Source of the DNA: Caldisericota bacterium
Lineage (GTDB): Bacteria > CG03 > B21-G15
Length of the DNA: 5,413 nucleotides
NCBI GenBank assembly: GCA_003650255.1
Contig: QMOP01000104.1
Location: 1 to 5,413, forward strand
Reading direction: 5' to 3'
Position 1 is the stretch's first letter, and each line of letters begins with the position of its first letter. Both the position numbers and the translations under genes were made by a program. The notes under the pieces are model-generated. The model ran no database searches. It worked only from the letters and a program-made list of their open reading frames with translations, and was not told the origin of the DNA. This document shows, one piece after another, positions 1-5,413 of the stretch.

Positions 1-3000
1 GTGGCACAGTATGCTGCAGACAATTCAAACATAGTTGACCTAATAACCTCAACAGGAACCTGGGAGGAGGTTCAGGACCAGGTTATTGACTATTATTTAA
101 CAGTATCATTTAATGAAGATGGTAAGGTTTCAAAAATCCAATCAAATTCAATCTCCTATATTCCTCCTCTTGATGAACCACAGGGAGGTTATACCTATTC
201 CTGGCCTTATGATTTAAGTGTTTATTATCTAAATGTTGACAGATTCTATGATGGTAATCCAAACAATCAGCCATCTGACCCAAATATGACAGGAGGTGAT
301 TTTGATGGTCTCATTGCAACAATAACATATTTCAACTGGCTTGGATTTAACATGATATACACAATGCCAATTGACTATTTTGGTGGTGGAACATGGGGAT
401 ACAACCATTCAGACATTTACAGAATTCAGGACTCATATGGTGATTTTGAGGATTTTATTGAATTCTTAAAAGTTGCAAAAAGACACAATATAAAAGTTGC
501 TATTGACTGGGTTCCAGGACAGATTTATAAAGGAAGAACACATGAAAGACATCCTGAAATATTTTATGGAGAAAGATTCGGTGCTGTTGATGGAAGGGTG
601 TGTCAGAGAATGGCTGATGCAATAGAGGTGATGATCAATTTAACAAGGTTCTGGATAGGACTTGGAGTTGATGCATTCAGAGTTGATAATCCAAAATTCT
701 ATCCTGATGATGTTTCTCTTTCACATCTATTCTTTAAACACTGGAGAAGAAAACTTGACAGATACAAACCTGATTTCTGGACATTTGGAGAGGTTCCGGA
801 TTCTGCTGAGGTTGTTGGTAGTTTTGTTTACTATGGAGACCAGTTACATGGAATGCAGGATTTTCCAATAAAATATGCACAGAATGACTGGGCAAATGGA
901 AATAAATCCGCTTCAGATTACATTACTGATGTAACAAACTGTGAAAATTCATATGGAGATAAACCTGTTATGCAGAAATTTGAAAATAACCACGACGAGG
1001 ATAGAGTATACCACCATCTTGGTGATGACCAATCAATCTCTCCTTGGAGACTTCAAGCCCTTATTCTTCATATCTTCACATTCACAATGGTTCCACATTT
1101 AATGTATGGAAATGAAATGAGTATGTGGGGAAAAAAGAATTACACATATCCTGGCTGGGAGTACACAGAGGAAACATCTCTATTTGGAAACACAAGAGCA
1201 ATGCCATGGGATGGAGATGGATGTCCATCAGGATGGGAGACTCTGAGAAATGCTGTAAGAAGAATAGTATCTGCAAGAGCAATATTTCCTGCTTTAAGAA
1301 CAGGTAAAGACCGAAGGGAACAGTTTACTGAAGAACCAGCAGGATGTCTTAAATACTGGAGATTTAATGATGACTACTCACAGAAAATTGTTGTTGTTGT
1401 GAACCCAGGAGAAACTGATGTTACAGGAAATGTTTATGTAGGAGACTCAGACACGACATTTAAGGACTGGCTAACAGACGATGAATTTACTTCTGATTCA
1501 AGTGGCAATATTGTTGCTCTAAAAATTCCACGCCATTATGGAAGAATTCTTGTGAGAGGAGGATATGACCTTGCAACAGTAACAGGAATTGTATCTGGTC
1601 TTAATCCAGGAACAAAAGCAATCGTATCAATTGATGCTCCTGATGGAACTTCCTGCTCTCCATGGACAGTGGAAACAGATGAAAATGGATATTACAAAAT
1701 AGAAAGGGTAATTGCAGGAACAAGATACATAAGATGGTGGGCTCCTGGAAAAAAGTACGAAGGAATGTCTGTAACAGTTAATCCTGGAAACAATGGTATA
1801 GATTTAACACTTGTTGATGACACAACTCCACCAGATGTTCCTCAGGGATTTTCTGCAAGAGGAAAGGATGAAGCAGTTGAATTATGGTGGAATGAAAATC
1901 AGGAGGATGATTTTGAAAGTTATATTTTGGAGTACTCACTTTCTCCATCAGGTCCTTGGAACTGGGCAGCAGAATGTCTTGGAAACACATTTTACTTTAA
2001 TGGATATGACCCGAATAATAAATATTATGATACTGGTCTTACAAATGGAGTAACTTATTATTTCAGAATTTGTGCACAGGATAGAAATGGAAATAGAAGT
2101 TCGTGGAGTGAGGTTATAAGTGCTGTTCCTCACAAAATAAGAACAAGGTTCTGGGTTGATGTAAGGGATTCTGGATACTGGCCAAATAATATAACAAAAG
2201 TCCAGATTGCAGGTAATTCAGCAGCACTTGGTTATGCAGAGGACACATGGAACCCAATTGATATGACAGACAATGGGGATGGTTCATATGAGATAACAGT
2301 TGAACATCCTCCGGGAATGATTGTCCAGTATAAATACCTAATAATTGATTCTGCTGGAAATGAAATCTGGGAAAATGATTTTGGAGATCCTCCAGATGAA
2401 AATAACAGGGAATTTGAAACAGAATATGGATGGAATCAACTTATTGTAAACAAATTCAATGTTGAAGGTGATGTTGAACCAAAAGCACCTGAGGATCTGA
2501 CAGTTGCAAGTTCCTCCGGAACACTTTATCTTGGTTGGAAAAAGAATATTGAACCGGACTTAAAAGGTTATATGATAGAAAGGTCAACTTACTCTTCAAG
2601 TTCTGGATTTCAGGTAATTGCCTATGTTGGAAAAGATATTGTAAGTTATACTGATACTGGTTTAAAAAATGGAAATACATATTATTACAGGATGAAAGCA
2701 TTTGATGAAATAAACAATTACAGCACATACTCCTCTGTTGTAAGTGGCTATCCTTCACCAAAAGATATAACTCCACCACAAGCACCCACAGGTCTTGAGA
2801 GTTATGGATATAATGGAACAGGATGTAAAATTACATGGAATAAAACAACAGAAGCAGATACTGCTGGCTATAACATTTACAGAGCAACATATTCAAACTT
2901 TACTCCATCAAATTCAAATAAACTTAACTCCTCCTTAATCTCAAACTCTGATTCTCCATATTATATTGACTTAACAGTAAACCTTCATACAACCTATTAT

Positions 3001-4563
3001 TACAAAATAACAAGTGTTGACTTTTCAGGAAATGAAAGTTCTGCATCATCTGCTTTATCAGTTTATCTTGTAAATGTAAACTTCTCAGTTGATATAGGAA
3101 GAAGTGTAAACAATGTCTATATAATAGGTTCGCCTTATCCTCTTTCAAGTTCAGGAATTAAACTTTCTCTTTCCTCTGACTACACATATGAATTAAGCTT
3201 AAGTATTCCTGCTGACAGTAAAATCTATTACAAATATAAAGCTGACTCTACTGTTGAATCTGACTTTGATACCCCTTCAAGATACAGAGAAATTGAAATA
3301 TCATTCCAGGATATAAATCAACTTGATGACTGGGAAGAGGAACCTGATATGGTGGAGAATTTAAAATCTTATCCAATGCCAAATAAAGTCTGGCTTACAT
3401 GGAGTGCAAATACTGAAGCAGAAGACCTAAAAGGTTATAACATTTATTACTCAACAGATGCAAATAATTTCAATTTTTATGCAGGATTTACAACTGAAAC
3501 TGAATTTTACATAGAAAATCTTCAGAATAATACAACCTATTTTGTAACTGTAAGAAGTGTGGATGGTGGAGATATAGAACTTGAAAGTAAAAATGCTGTA
3601 ACATCCTTCTCACTTCCAAAAGAACCTGTATATGTAAAGTTTATTGTAGAAGCAGGCATCCCTGAATGGGACAATCTTCCAAAATATATCTCAATTCAAT
3701 CTGGACTTGATATTGCTTGTTGGGTTGATAGAGGAAATGTTGCAAAATATTCATCAAAAATGATCCATCCTCTTCTTCCGGGCTGTACCTATAACTATAT
3801 TCTATTTGTTGAAGGAGGAAGCAATCCTTCAGGAGCAATTAAAGAGAATCAAAGATACTATGATACAGTTCCATCGGATAACAGTAAAATTCCTGTTTCT
3901 CTATCCTCAACAACTTACAATCCAGTTGAGAATGCTTTTTATTCATATGCAGGAAATTATGACGCAAGAAGAATAATATACATTCCAGAAAATCTTACTC
4001 CAAATACAACAATTTATGTTTACAATAACTTCTCCTCAACTCCAACAGCACCATCTGATTTTGCTGCGTATCCCCTTGGAAAGGATAAAATTGCACTTTA
4101 CTGGAATGCTCCTTATGGTTTCTGGGGAACATCAGGAGAGGAGTTTAAAGCAGCAGATGTGATCTCCACTGGCTCATATCATCTTCTTCGCTCAACATAT
4201 TCACCAGTTGAAGGATTTGTAAAAATAGCAGTTCTTCCTGGAGATACATTTTCATATATAGATTCAGGGCTTAAAGAAGGAAATACCTACTATTATATAA
4301 TCTTTTCTTCTGACTGCTATAAAGGAAAATGGGGAAATGTAGAAGTTCCAAACCAGTACTCTGTTTACTCTTCAACTGCAAGTGATTATCCAAGGCAGTC
4401 AATAAATGTTTATTTTAAAGTAAAAAAGAAGATTGGAGAAGGTGGAAGAATTAAAACCTATATTGTCTGGAAAAATTCTCTTATTCCAGCAAAACAGACC
4501 TTTATATACATAAAAAAGGAAAAAGGTGAAGAGAAAAAATGGAGAAAGGAGGTGAAAAGATGA
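1..4563 (+). CDS. Multidomain GH13 (alpha-amylase family) glycosidase with FN3 and starch-binding-like modules; 5' end probably incomplete
   Basis: Probably an exported enzyme acting on alpha-glucans such as starch, glycogen or maltodextrins. Seen: a GH13 barrel (about residues 70-436) with DRFYDG at 80-85, GGD at 98-100, GYN..D.Y at 133-140, nucleophile D229 in FRVDNPK, acid/base E264 in FGEVPD, and H331-D332 in FENNHD, so the catalytic triad is intact. Then come the C-domain (about 440-520), a transthyretin-like domain (524-606), FN3 (608-711), a CBM20-like module (713-823), two FN3 (826-919, 923-1022), a second CBM20-like module (1023-1114), FN3 (1115-1207), a module shared with the next gene (1209-1344), FN3 (1345-1466) and a basic tail. 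The frame opens with GTG at the very first base. No signal peptide follows, and residues 1-60 read like the end of another beta domain, so the real start is probably upstream. Odd: the first conserved region is DWVPGQ rather than D...NH. Family membership is firm; subfamily, substrate and product (hydrolysis or transfer) are not assignable. Confidence 0.93.
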   Translation: MAQYAADNSNIVDLITSTGTWEEVQDQVIDYYLTVSFNEDGKVSKIQSNSISYIPPLDEPQGGYTYSWPYDLSVYYLNVDRFYDGNPNNQPSDPNMTGGDFDGLIATITYFNWLGFNMIYTMPIDYFGGGTWGYNHSDIYRIQDSYGDFEDFIEFLKVAKRHNIKVAIDWVPGQIYKGRTHERHPEIFYGERFGAVDGRVCQRMADAIEVMINLTRFWIGLGVDAFRVDNPKFYPDDVSLSHLFFKHWRRKLDRYKPDFWTFGEVPDSAEVVGSFVYYGDQLHGMQDFPIKYAQNDWANGNKSASDYITDVTNCENSYGDKPVMQKFENNHDEDRVYHHLGDDQSISPWRLQALILHIFTFTMVPHLMYGNEMSMWGKKNYTYPGWEYTEETSLFGNTRAMPWDGDGCPSGWETLRNAVRRIVSARAIFPALRTGKDRREQFTEEPAGCLKYWRFNDDYSQKIVVVVNPGETDVTGNVYVGDSDTTFKDWLTDDEFTSDSSGNIVALKIPRHYGRILVRGGYDLATVTGIVSGLNPGTKAIVSIDAPDGTSCSPWTVETDENGYYKIERVIAGTRYIRWWAPGKKYEGMSVTVNPGNNGIDLTLVDDTTPPDVPQGFSARGKDEAVELWWNENQEDDFESYILEYSLSPSGPWNWAAECLGNTFYFNGYDPNNKYYDTGLTNGVTYYFRICAQDRNGNRSSWSEVISAVPHKIRTRFWVDVRDSGYWPNNITKVQIAGNSAALGYAEDTWNPIDMTDNGDGSYEITVEHPPGMIVQYKYLIIDSAGNEIWENDFGDPPDENNREFETEYGWNQLIVNKFNVEGDVEPKAPEDLTVASSSGTLYLGWKKNIEPDLKGYMIERSTYSSSSGFQVIAYVGKDIVSYTDTGLKNGNTYYYRMKAFDEINNYSTYSSVVSGYPSPKDITPPQAPTGLESYGYNGTGCKITWNKTTEADTAGYNIYRATYSNFTPSNSNKLNSSLISNSDSPYYIDLTVNLHTTYYYKITSVDFSGNESSASSALSVYLVNVNFSVDIGRSVNNVYIIGSPYPLSSSGIKLSLSSDYTYELSLSIPADSKIYYKYKADSTVESDFDTPSRYREIEISFQDINQLDDWEEEPDMVENLKSYPMPNKVWLTWSANTEAEDLKGYNIYYSTDANNFNFYAGFTTETEFYIENLQNNTTYFVTVRSVDGGDIELESKNAVTSFSLPKEPVYVKFIVEAGIPEWDNLPKYISIQSGLDIACWVDRGNVAKYSSKMIHPLLPGCTYNYILFVEGGSNPSGAIKENQRYYDTVPSDNSKIPVSLSSTTYNPVENAFYSYAGNYDARRIIYIPENLTPNTTIYVYNNFSSTPTAPSDFAAYPLGKDKIALYWNAPYGFWGTSGEEFKAADVISTGSYHLLRSTYSPVEGFVKIAVLPGDTFSYIDSGLKEGNTYYYIIFSSDCYKGKWGNVEVPNQYSVYSSTASDYPRQSINVYFKVKKKIGEGGRIKTYIVWKNSLIPAKQTFIYIKKEKGEEKKWRKEVKR
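208..1308 (+). other. GH13 catalytic (beta/alpha)8 barrel domain
   Basis: This is the catalytic domain, about residues 70-436. The four classic conserved regions are readable: I, D169-W-V-P-G-Q174; II, R227-V-D229-N-P-K232-F233; III, F-G-E264-V; IV, N-N-H331-D332. From knowledge of the family, D229 is the nucleophile, E264 the general acid/base, and D332 the transition-state stabiliser. The loop D84-G-N86-P-N-N89 plus G98-G-D100 closely resembles the first calcium site of cyclodextrin glucanotransferases. Later, YGNE (369-372) and R399-A-MPWD (399-404) resemble the corresponding stretch of cyclomaltodextrinases, neopullulanases and oligo-1,6-glucosidases. The mixture of traits prevents a subfamily call. 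Confidence 0.92.
1318..1560 (+). other. GH13 C-terminal beta-sandwich (domain C)
   Basis: Residues about 440-520 follow the barrel directly, in the place and size expected for domain C of GH13 enzymes. The stretch has alternating beta-strand patterns, including KYWRF (451-455), KIVVVVNPG (462-470) and a final IPRHYGRILVRG strand pair (509-520). Domain C normally packs against the barrel and stabilises it; it has no catalytic residues. The assignment rests on position and strand pattern rather than on a diagnostic motif. Confidence 0.75.
1570..1818 (+). other. Transthyretin-like / carboxypeptidase-regulatory-like beta domain
   Basis: Residues about 524-606 begin VTGIVSGLNPGTKA and continue with VSIDAPDG, TVETDENGYYKIERV and a final NGIDLTL strand. 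The order 'V.G.V, strand, T..+G.Y.I..V..G' is the signature of carboxypeptidase-regulatory-like/transthyretin-fold domains, common spacers in secreted bacterial proteins. Here it links the catalytic core to the FN3 chain. A role in carbohydrate binding is possible but nothing in the sequence shows it. Confidence 0.65.
1822..2133 (+). other. Fibronectin type III domain 1
   Basis: Residues about 608-711 have typical FN3 landmarks: a proline-rich entry (TTPPDVPQGF), the B-strand tryptophan pattern VELWWNENQEDDFESY, and the late signature DTGLTNGVTYYFRICAQD around 677-694. It acts as a spacer between catalytic core and first binding module. It is followed immediately by the CBM20-like module. Confidence 0.82.
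2137..2469 (+). other. CBM20-like starch-binding module (site-1 residues kept)
   Basis: Residues about 713-823. The strand order and motifs follow the CBM20 plan: an entry strand FWVDV, VQIAGN..ALG (735-744), then W750, DNGDGSYEITV (757-767), VQYKYL (775-780, K778), and W790-E791 followed by N802-R803. In known CBM20 domains the corresponding W, K, W-E and N residues form starch-binding site 1, so this copy is a plausible binder. The loop between W-E and N-R is longer than usual (10 residues), so the module could belong to a neighbouring CBM family. Confidence 0.7.
2476..2757 (+). other. Fibronectin type III domain 2
   Basis: Residues about 826-919: entry PKAPEDLTV, core LYLGWKKNIEPDLKGYMIER, and the signature YTDTGLKNGNTYYYRMKAFD (883-902). 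The last motif is nearly repeated in the other FN3 domains of both genes. It acts as a spacer domain. Confidence 0.85.
2767..3066 (+). other. Fibronectin type III domain 3
   Basis: Residues about 923-1022: entry ITPPQAPTGL, core KITWNKTTEADTAGYNIYRA, then TTYYYKITSVDFSGNESS. It follows FN3 domain 2 with only a few linking residues, the only direct FN3-FN3 pair in the protein. It has an extended C-C' region (about 965-985) compared with domain 2. Confidence 0.85.
3067..3342 (+). other. Second CBM20-like module, degenerate binding site
   Basis: Residues about 1023-1114 repeat the plan of the first CBM20-like module: an entry strand VNFSVDI, VYIIG..YPL, a strand pair YTYELSLSIP, IYYKYKAD (K1078 matching K778), and ESDFDTPSRYREIE matching ENDF...NNREFE of the first copy. 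At the key position V1085 stands where W790 stands, and the W750 region has no tryptophan. R1096 matches R803. The fold looks kept, while the classic aromatic sugar platform looks lost. Confidence 0.55.
3343..3621 (+). other. Fibronectin type III domain 4
   Basis: Residues about 1115-1207: entry PDMVENLKSYPM, core KVWLTWSANTEAEDLKGYNI, signature LQNNTTYFVTVRSVDGGD. It lies between the degenerate second CBM20-like module and the module shared with the downstream gene. Confidence 0.82.
3625..4032 (+). other. Beta-sandwich module shared with downstream gene (copy 1)
   Basis: Residues about 1209-1344. Entry VYVKFIVEAG resembles the entry strands of the two CBM20-like modules. Further landmarks are KYISIQSG (1228-1235), W1241-VDRGN, PGCTYN (1260-1265) and YDARRI..IP (1320-1328). 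The same landmarks in the same order occur in the next gene. The order of W, a conserved PG.TYN.LF strand and the position before an FN3 suggest an immunoglobulin-like carbohydrate-binding (E-set/CBM-like) fold, but I recognise no named family. This copy lacks about 13 residues present in the downstream one. Confidence 0.6.
4033..4398 (+). other. Fibronectin type III domain 5
   Basis: Residues about 1345-1466: STPTAPSDFAAYP entry, KIALYWNAP core, and signature YIDSGLKEGNTYYYIIFSSD. It carries an insertion (GFWGTSGEEFKAADVIS) between the first strands that also occurs, shorter, in the FN3 of the downstream gene. It is therefore the closest relative of that domain rather than of FN3 domains 1-4. 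Confidence 0.8.
4399..4560 (+). other. Basic C-terminal tail, possibly a truncated beta-module
   Basis: Residues 1467-1520. The first part, INVYFKV then IKTYIVWKNSL, resembles the entry strands of the preceding CBM-like modules. The last 17 residues (IKKEKGEEKKWRKEVKR) are almost all charged. The other two forward frames are closed by stops here, so no simple frameshift restores a longer module. The 3' end of this tail is written in purine-rich codons that also supply the ribosome-binding site of the next gene. Confidence 0.45.
4545..4555 (+). promoter_or_regulatory. Shine-Dalgarno sequence for the downstream gene
   Basis: AAAGGAGGTGA lies inside the last codons of the upstream gene. GGAGG (4548-4552) is 7 bases before the ATG at 4560. 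It is an extended match to the bacterial anti-SD sequence, which favours 4560 as the start. A weaker AGGTGA (4524-4529) lies 9 bases before an in-frame ATG at 4539, so a form seven residues longer is possible. Confidence 0.88.
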
Positions 4564-4616
4564 AGCGAGTTGGCTTGATTCTTGCTGCAGTTCTTTTCTC
4601 TGGTTTACTTTTTGCA
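4560..4616 (+). other. Signal peptide coding region
   Basis: Residues 1-19: basic MKR, hydrophobic VGLILAAVLFSGLLF, then A19 before K20. This is a standard Sec signal with signal-peptidase-I type ending. No lipobox cysteine is present, so a lipoprotein is unlikely. The mature protein should start with the Gly/Ser-rich segment. Confidence 0.88.
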
Positions 4617-5413
4617 AAATTTGGTGGAAGTGGCGCATCCTCAGCATGGGGAGGAAATGGTGTTATTAAGAAAATCTCAATTCAGCAAGGAACAAGTGTA
4701 AGTGTCTGGACTGACAGGGGAAATATTGTCCAGATGGCAGAGATGCAACCAGTTGGAGATGGAACCTATTACATCAAAATCTCAACTGATTATGGAATGG
4801 TTCCTGGAGCAACCTACAATTTTCTCTTTTTCGTAGTAACTCCATCAACATGGGCTCCTTCAGGACTTACTCCTGGAACAACCTATGCAGAACCAGTTCC
4901 AAATTATGGCTCTGATGCTGGATTTGTTGTATGCACTGATTCAACAAATGTTTCAGGAACACTTCTTCCAAATGCTGGATACTATTCATCTTTAAACGGT
5001 GATGCAAGAAGAATACTTGAAATTCCATATGATGTGAATCAGCTCTGGGTATACTGCAATTTCGCTTCAACTCCACAGATTACAGCCAGTGCACTTCCAG
5101 CAGGAAAAACATCAATTGAATTATCATGGACACCAGTTGGCTCCTGGGGAAGTGGTTTTCCAGCAGTTGATGTAATTGTGGGCGGAAAATATTATATCTA
5201 CCGTTCAAGTGGTTTAAACTTAACATATCAACTTATTCTCTCAACTGCTGGCTCTGTAACTTCCTATACTGATACAGGTCTTACAACAGGTGTAACATAT
5301 TACTATGTTTTTGTTGCAACAGATGCTTATAAAGGTGCGGTAAATCCAGCAACAAAAACACCTGATGCAAACCTTGTAACAAGAACAAATGTTGATTCAG
5401 CAACACCAAATGA
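4560..5413 (+). CDS. Secreted CBM-like/FN3 protein, paralogous to the C-terminal part of the upstream amylase; 3' end outside the window
   Basis: The frame is open from ATG 4560 to the right edge (284 full codons). Seen: a signal peptide (MKR, a hydrophobic core, LLFA, likely cleavage after A19), a short Gly/Ser-rich stretch (22-34), a beta module (about 36-168) and an FN3 domain (about 169-272). Landmarks shared in order with the upstream protein are KISIQQG, W50-TDRGN, PGATYN (82-87), DARRI (148-152), STP, DTGLTTGVTYYY and DAYKG (255-259). No catalytic motif is visible. The start overlaps the upstream stop as ATGA and is preceded by a strong Shine-Dalgarno sequence, so the two genes are co-transcribed and probably translationally coupled. 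Inferred role: an exported binding or surface protein acting on the same glycan as the amylase. It could equally be the N-terminus of a larger enzyme or structural surface protein, since the rest is not seen. Confidence 0.88.
   Translation, partial: MKRVGLILAAVLFSGLLFAKFGGSGASSAWGGNGVIKKISIQQGTSVSVWTDRGNIVQMAEMQPVGDGTYYIKISTDYGMVPGATYNFLFFVVTPSTWAPSGLTPGTTYAEPVPNYGSDAGFVVCTDSTNVSGTLLPNAGYYSSLNGDARRILEIPYDVNQLWVYCNFASTPQITASALPAGKTSIELSWTPVGSWGSGFPAVDVIVGGKYYIYRSSGLNLTYQLILSTAGSVTSYTDTGLTTGVTYYYVFVATDAYKGAVNPATKTPDANLVTRTNVDSATPN
4668..5339 (+). repeat. Diverged paralogous block (copy 2); copy 1 at 3682-4329
   Basis: Residues 37-260 of the second protein align end to end with residues 1228-1443 of the first: a beta module followed by an FN3 with a characteristic insertion. 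Landmarks keep order and approximate spacing. Similarity is clear at the protein level but the DNA has diverged, so this is an old partial duplication or domain sharing, not a recent tandem repeat. Copy 2 is longer mainly through a GDGTYYIKI-type strand (66-74) missing in copy 1. Confidence 0.8.

Noticed and set aside
662..2133. Several 60-80 codon open frames on both strands within the amylase and early FN3 region
   Set aside because: All overlap the long, motif-verified frame and have no family motifs or convincing ribosome-binding sites; they are shadows of the real gene.
2456..2785. Open frame of 109 codons on the minus strand
   Set aside because: It is antisense to well-supported FN3/CBM coding sequence, with a biased Leu/Gln/His composition expected from the complement of this codon usage, and no recognisable motif.
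4405..4560. Frameshift in the A-rich tail that would fuse the two genes
   Set aside because: Both alternative forward frames are interrupted by stops across this stretch. The second gene has its own strong SD, ATG and signal peptide, so separate genes are the better reading.
4399..4647. Minus-strand open frame across the gene junction
   Set aside because: It is antisense to the amylase tail, SD and signal peptide region, all of which are explained on the + strand; its sequence shows no recognisable domain.
2029..5310. Recurring DNA motif GATACTGGT...AATGGA..TA..TATTA as a possible dispersed repeat
   Set aside because: It recurs in frame at 2029, 2653, 4261 and 5271, each time coding the D[TS]GL..G.TYYY/F signature of an FN3 domain; protein-level domain repetition explains it.
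5411..5413. TGA at the last three bases as the stop of the second gene
   Set aside because: It is out of frame with the ATG at 4560; the correct frame reads P-N and an incomplete codon GA, so the gene continues past the window.

Overview
The window is almost wholly protein-coding on the + strand and carries two translationally coupled genes for multidomain, probably extracellular, glycan-active proteins. It is AT-rich. Arginine is written nearly always as AGA/AGG (the few CGN codons include those near 1312, 1531, 4191, 4566 and 5201), and glycine is mostly GGA. The one visible ribosome-binding site matches the bacterial anti-Shine-Dalgarno sequence very well. Together with secreted fibronectin-type-III-rich architecture, this suggests a low-GC bacterium, possibly a thermophile or a candidate-phylum lineage known from metagenomes. 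The lineage cannot be fixed from the sequence.

Layout: positions 1-4563 encode a 1520-residue protein with a GH13 (alpha-amylase family) catalytic barrel and C-domain. These are followed by a transthyretin-like/carboxypeptidase-regulatory-like domain, then a long chain of FN3 domains interleaved with starch-binding-like beta-sandwich modules, ending in a short Lys/Arg-rich tail. Its true N-terminus (export signal and perhaps another domain) probably lies before the window. Positions 4560-5413 begin a second gene, overlapping the first by ATGA. It has a clear signal peptide and runs off the right edge. The visible part of its mature product is homologous to the last binding-like module plus last FN3 domain of the amylase.

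The likely joint role is extracellular capture and breakdown of an alpha-glucan. The first protein would do the hydrolysis or transglycosylation while holding polysaccharide with its accessory modules, and the second would be a catalytic-domain-free (as far as seen) binding or surface protein made from the same module. That functional link is inference; the shared module and the coupling are visible.

There is no intergenic stretch, RNA gene, mobile element, CRISPR array, promoter or terminator that I can support. I did not find a clearly new biological system. The points most worth checking are the duplicated module pair across the gene junction, the altered first conserved region of the GH13 site, and the graded loss of sugar-binding residues along the accessory modules.
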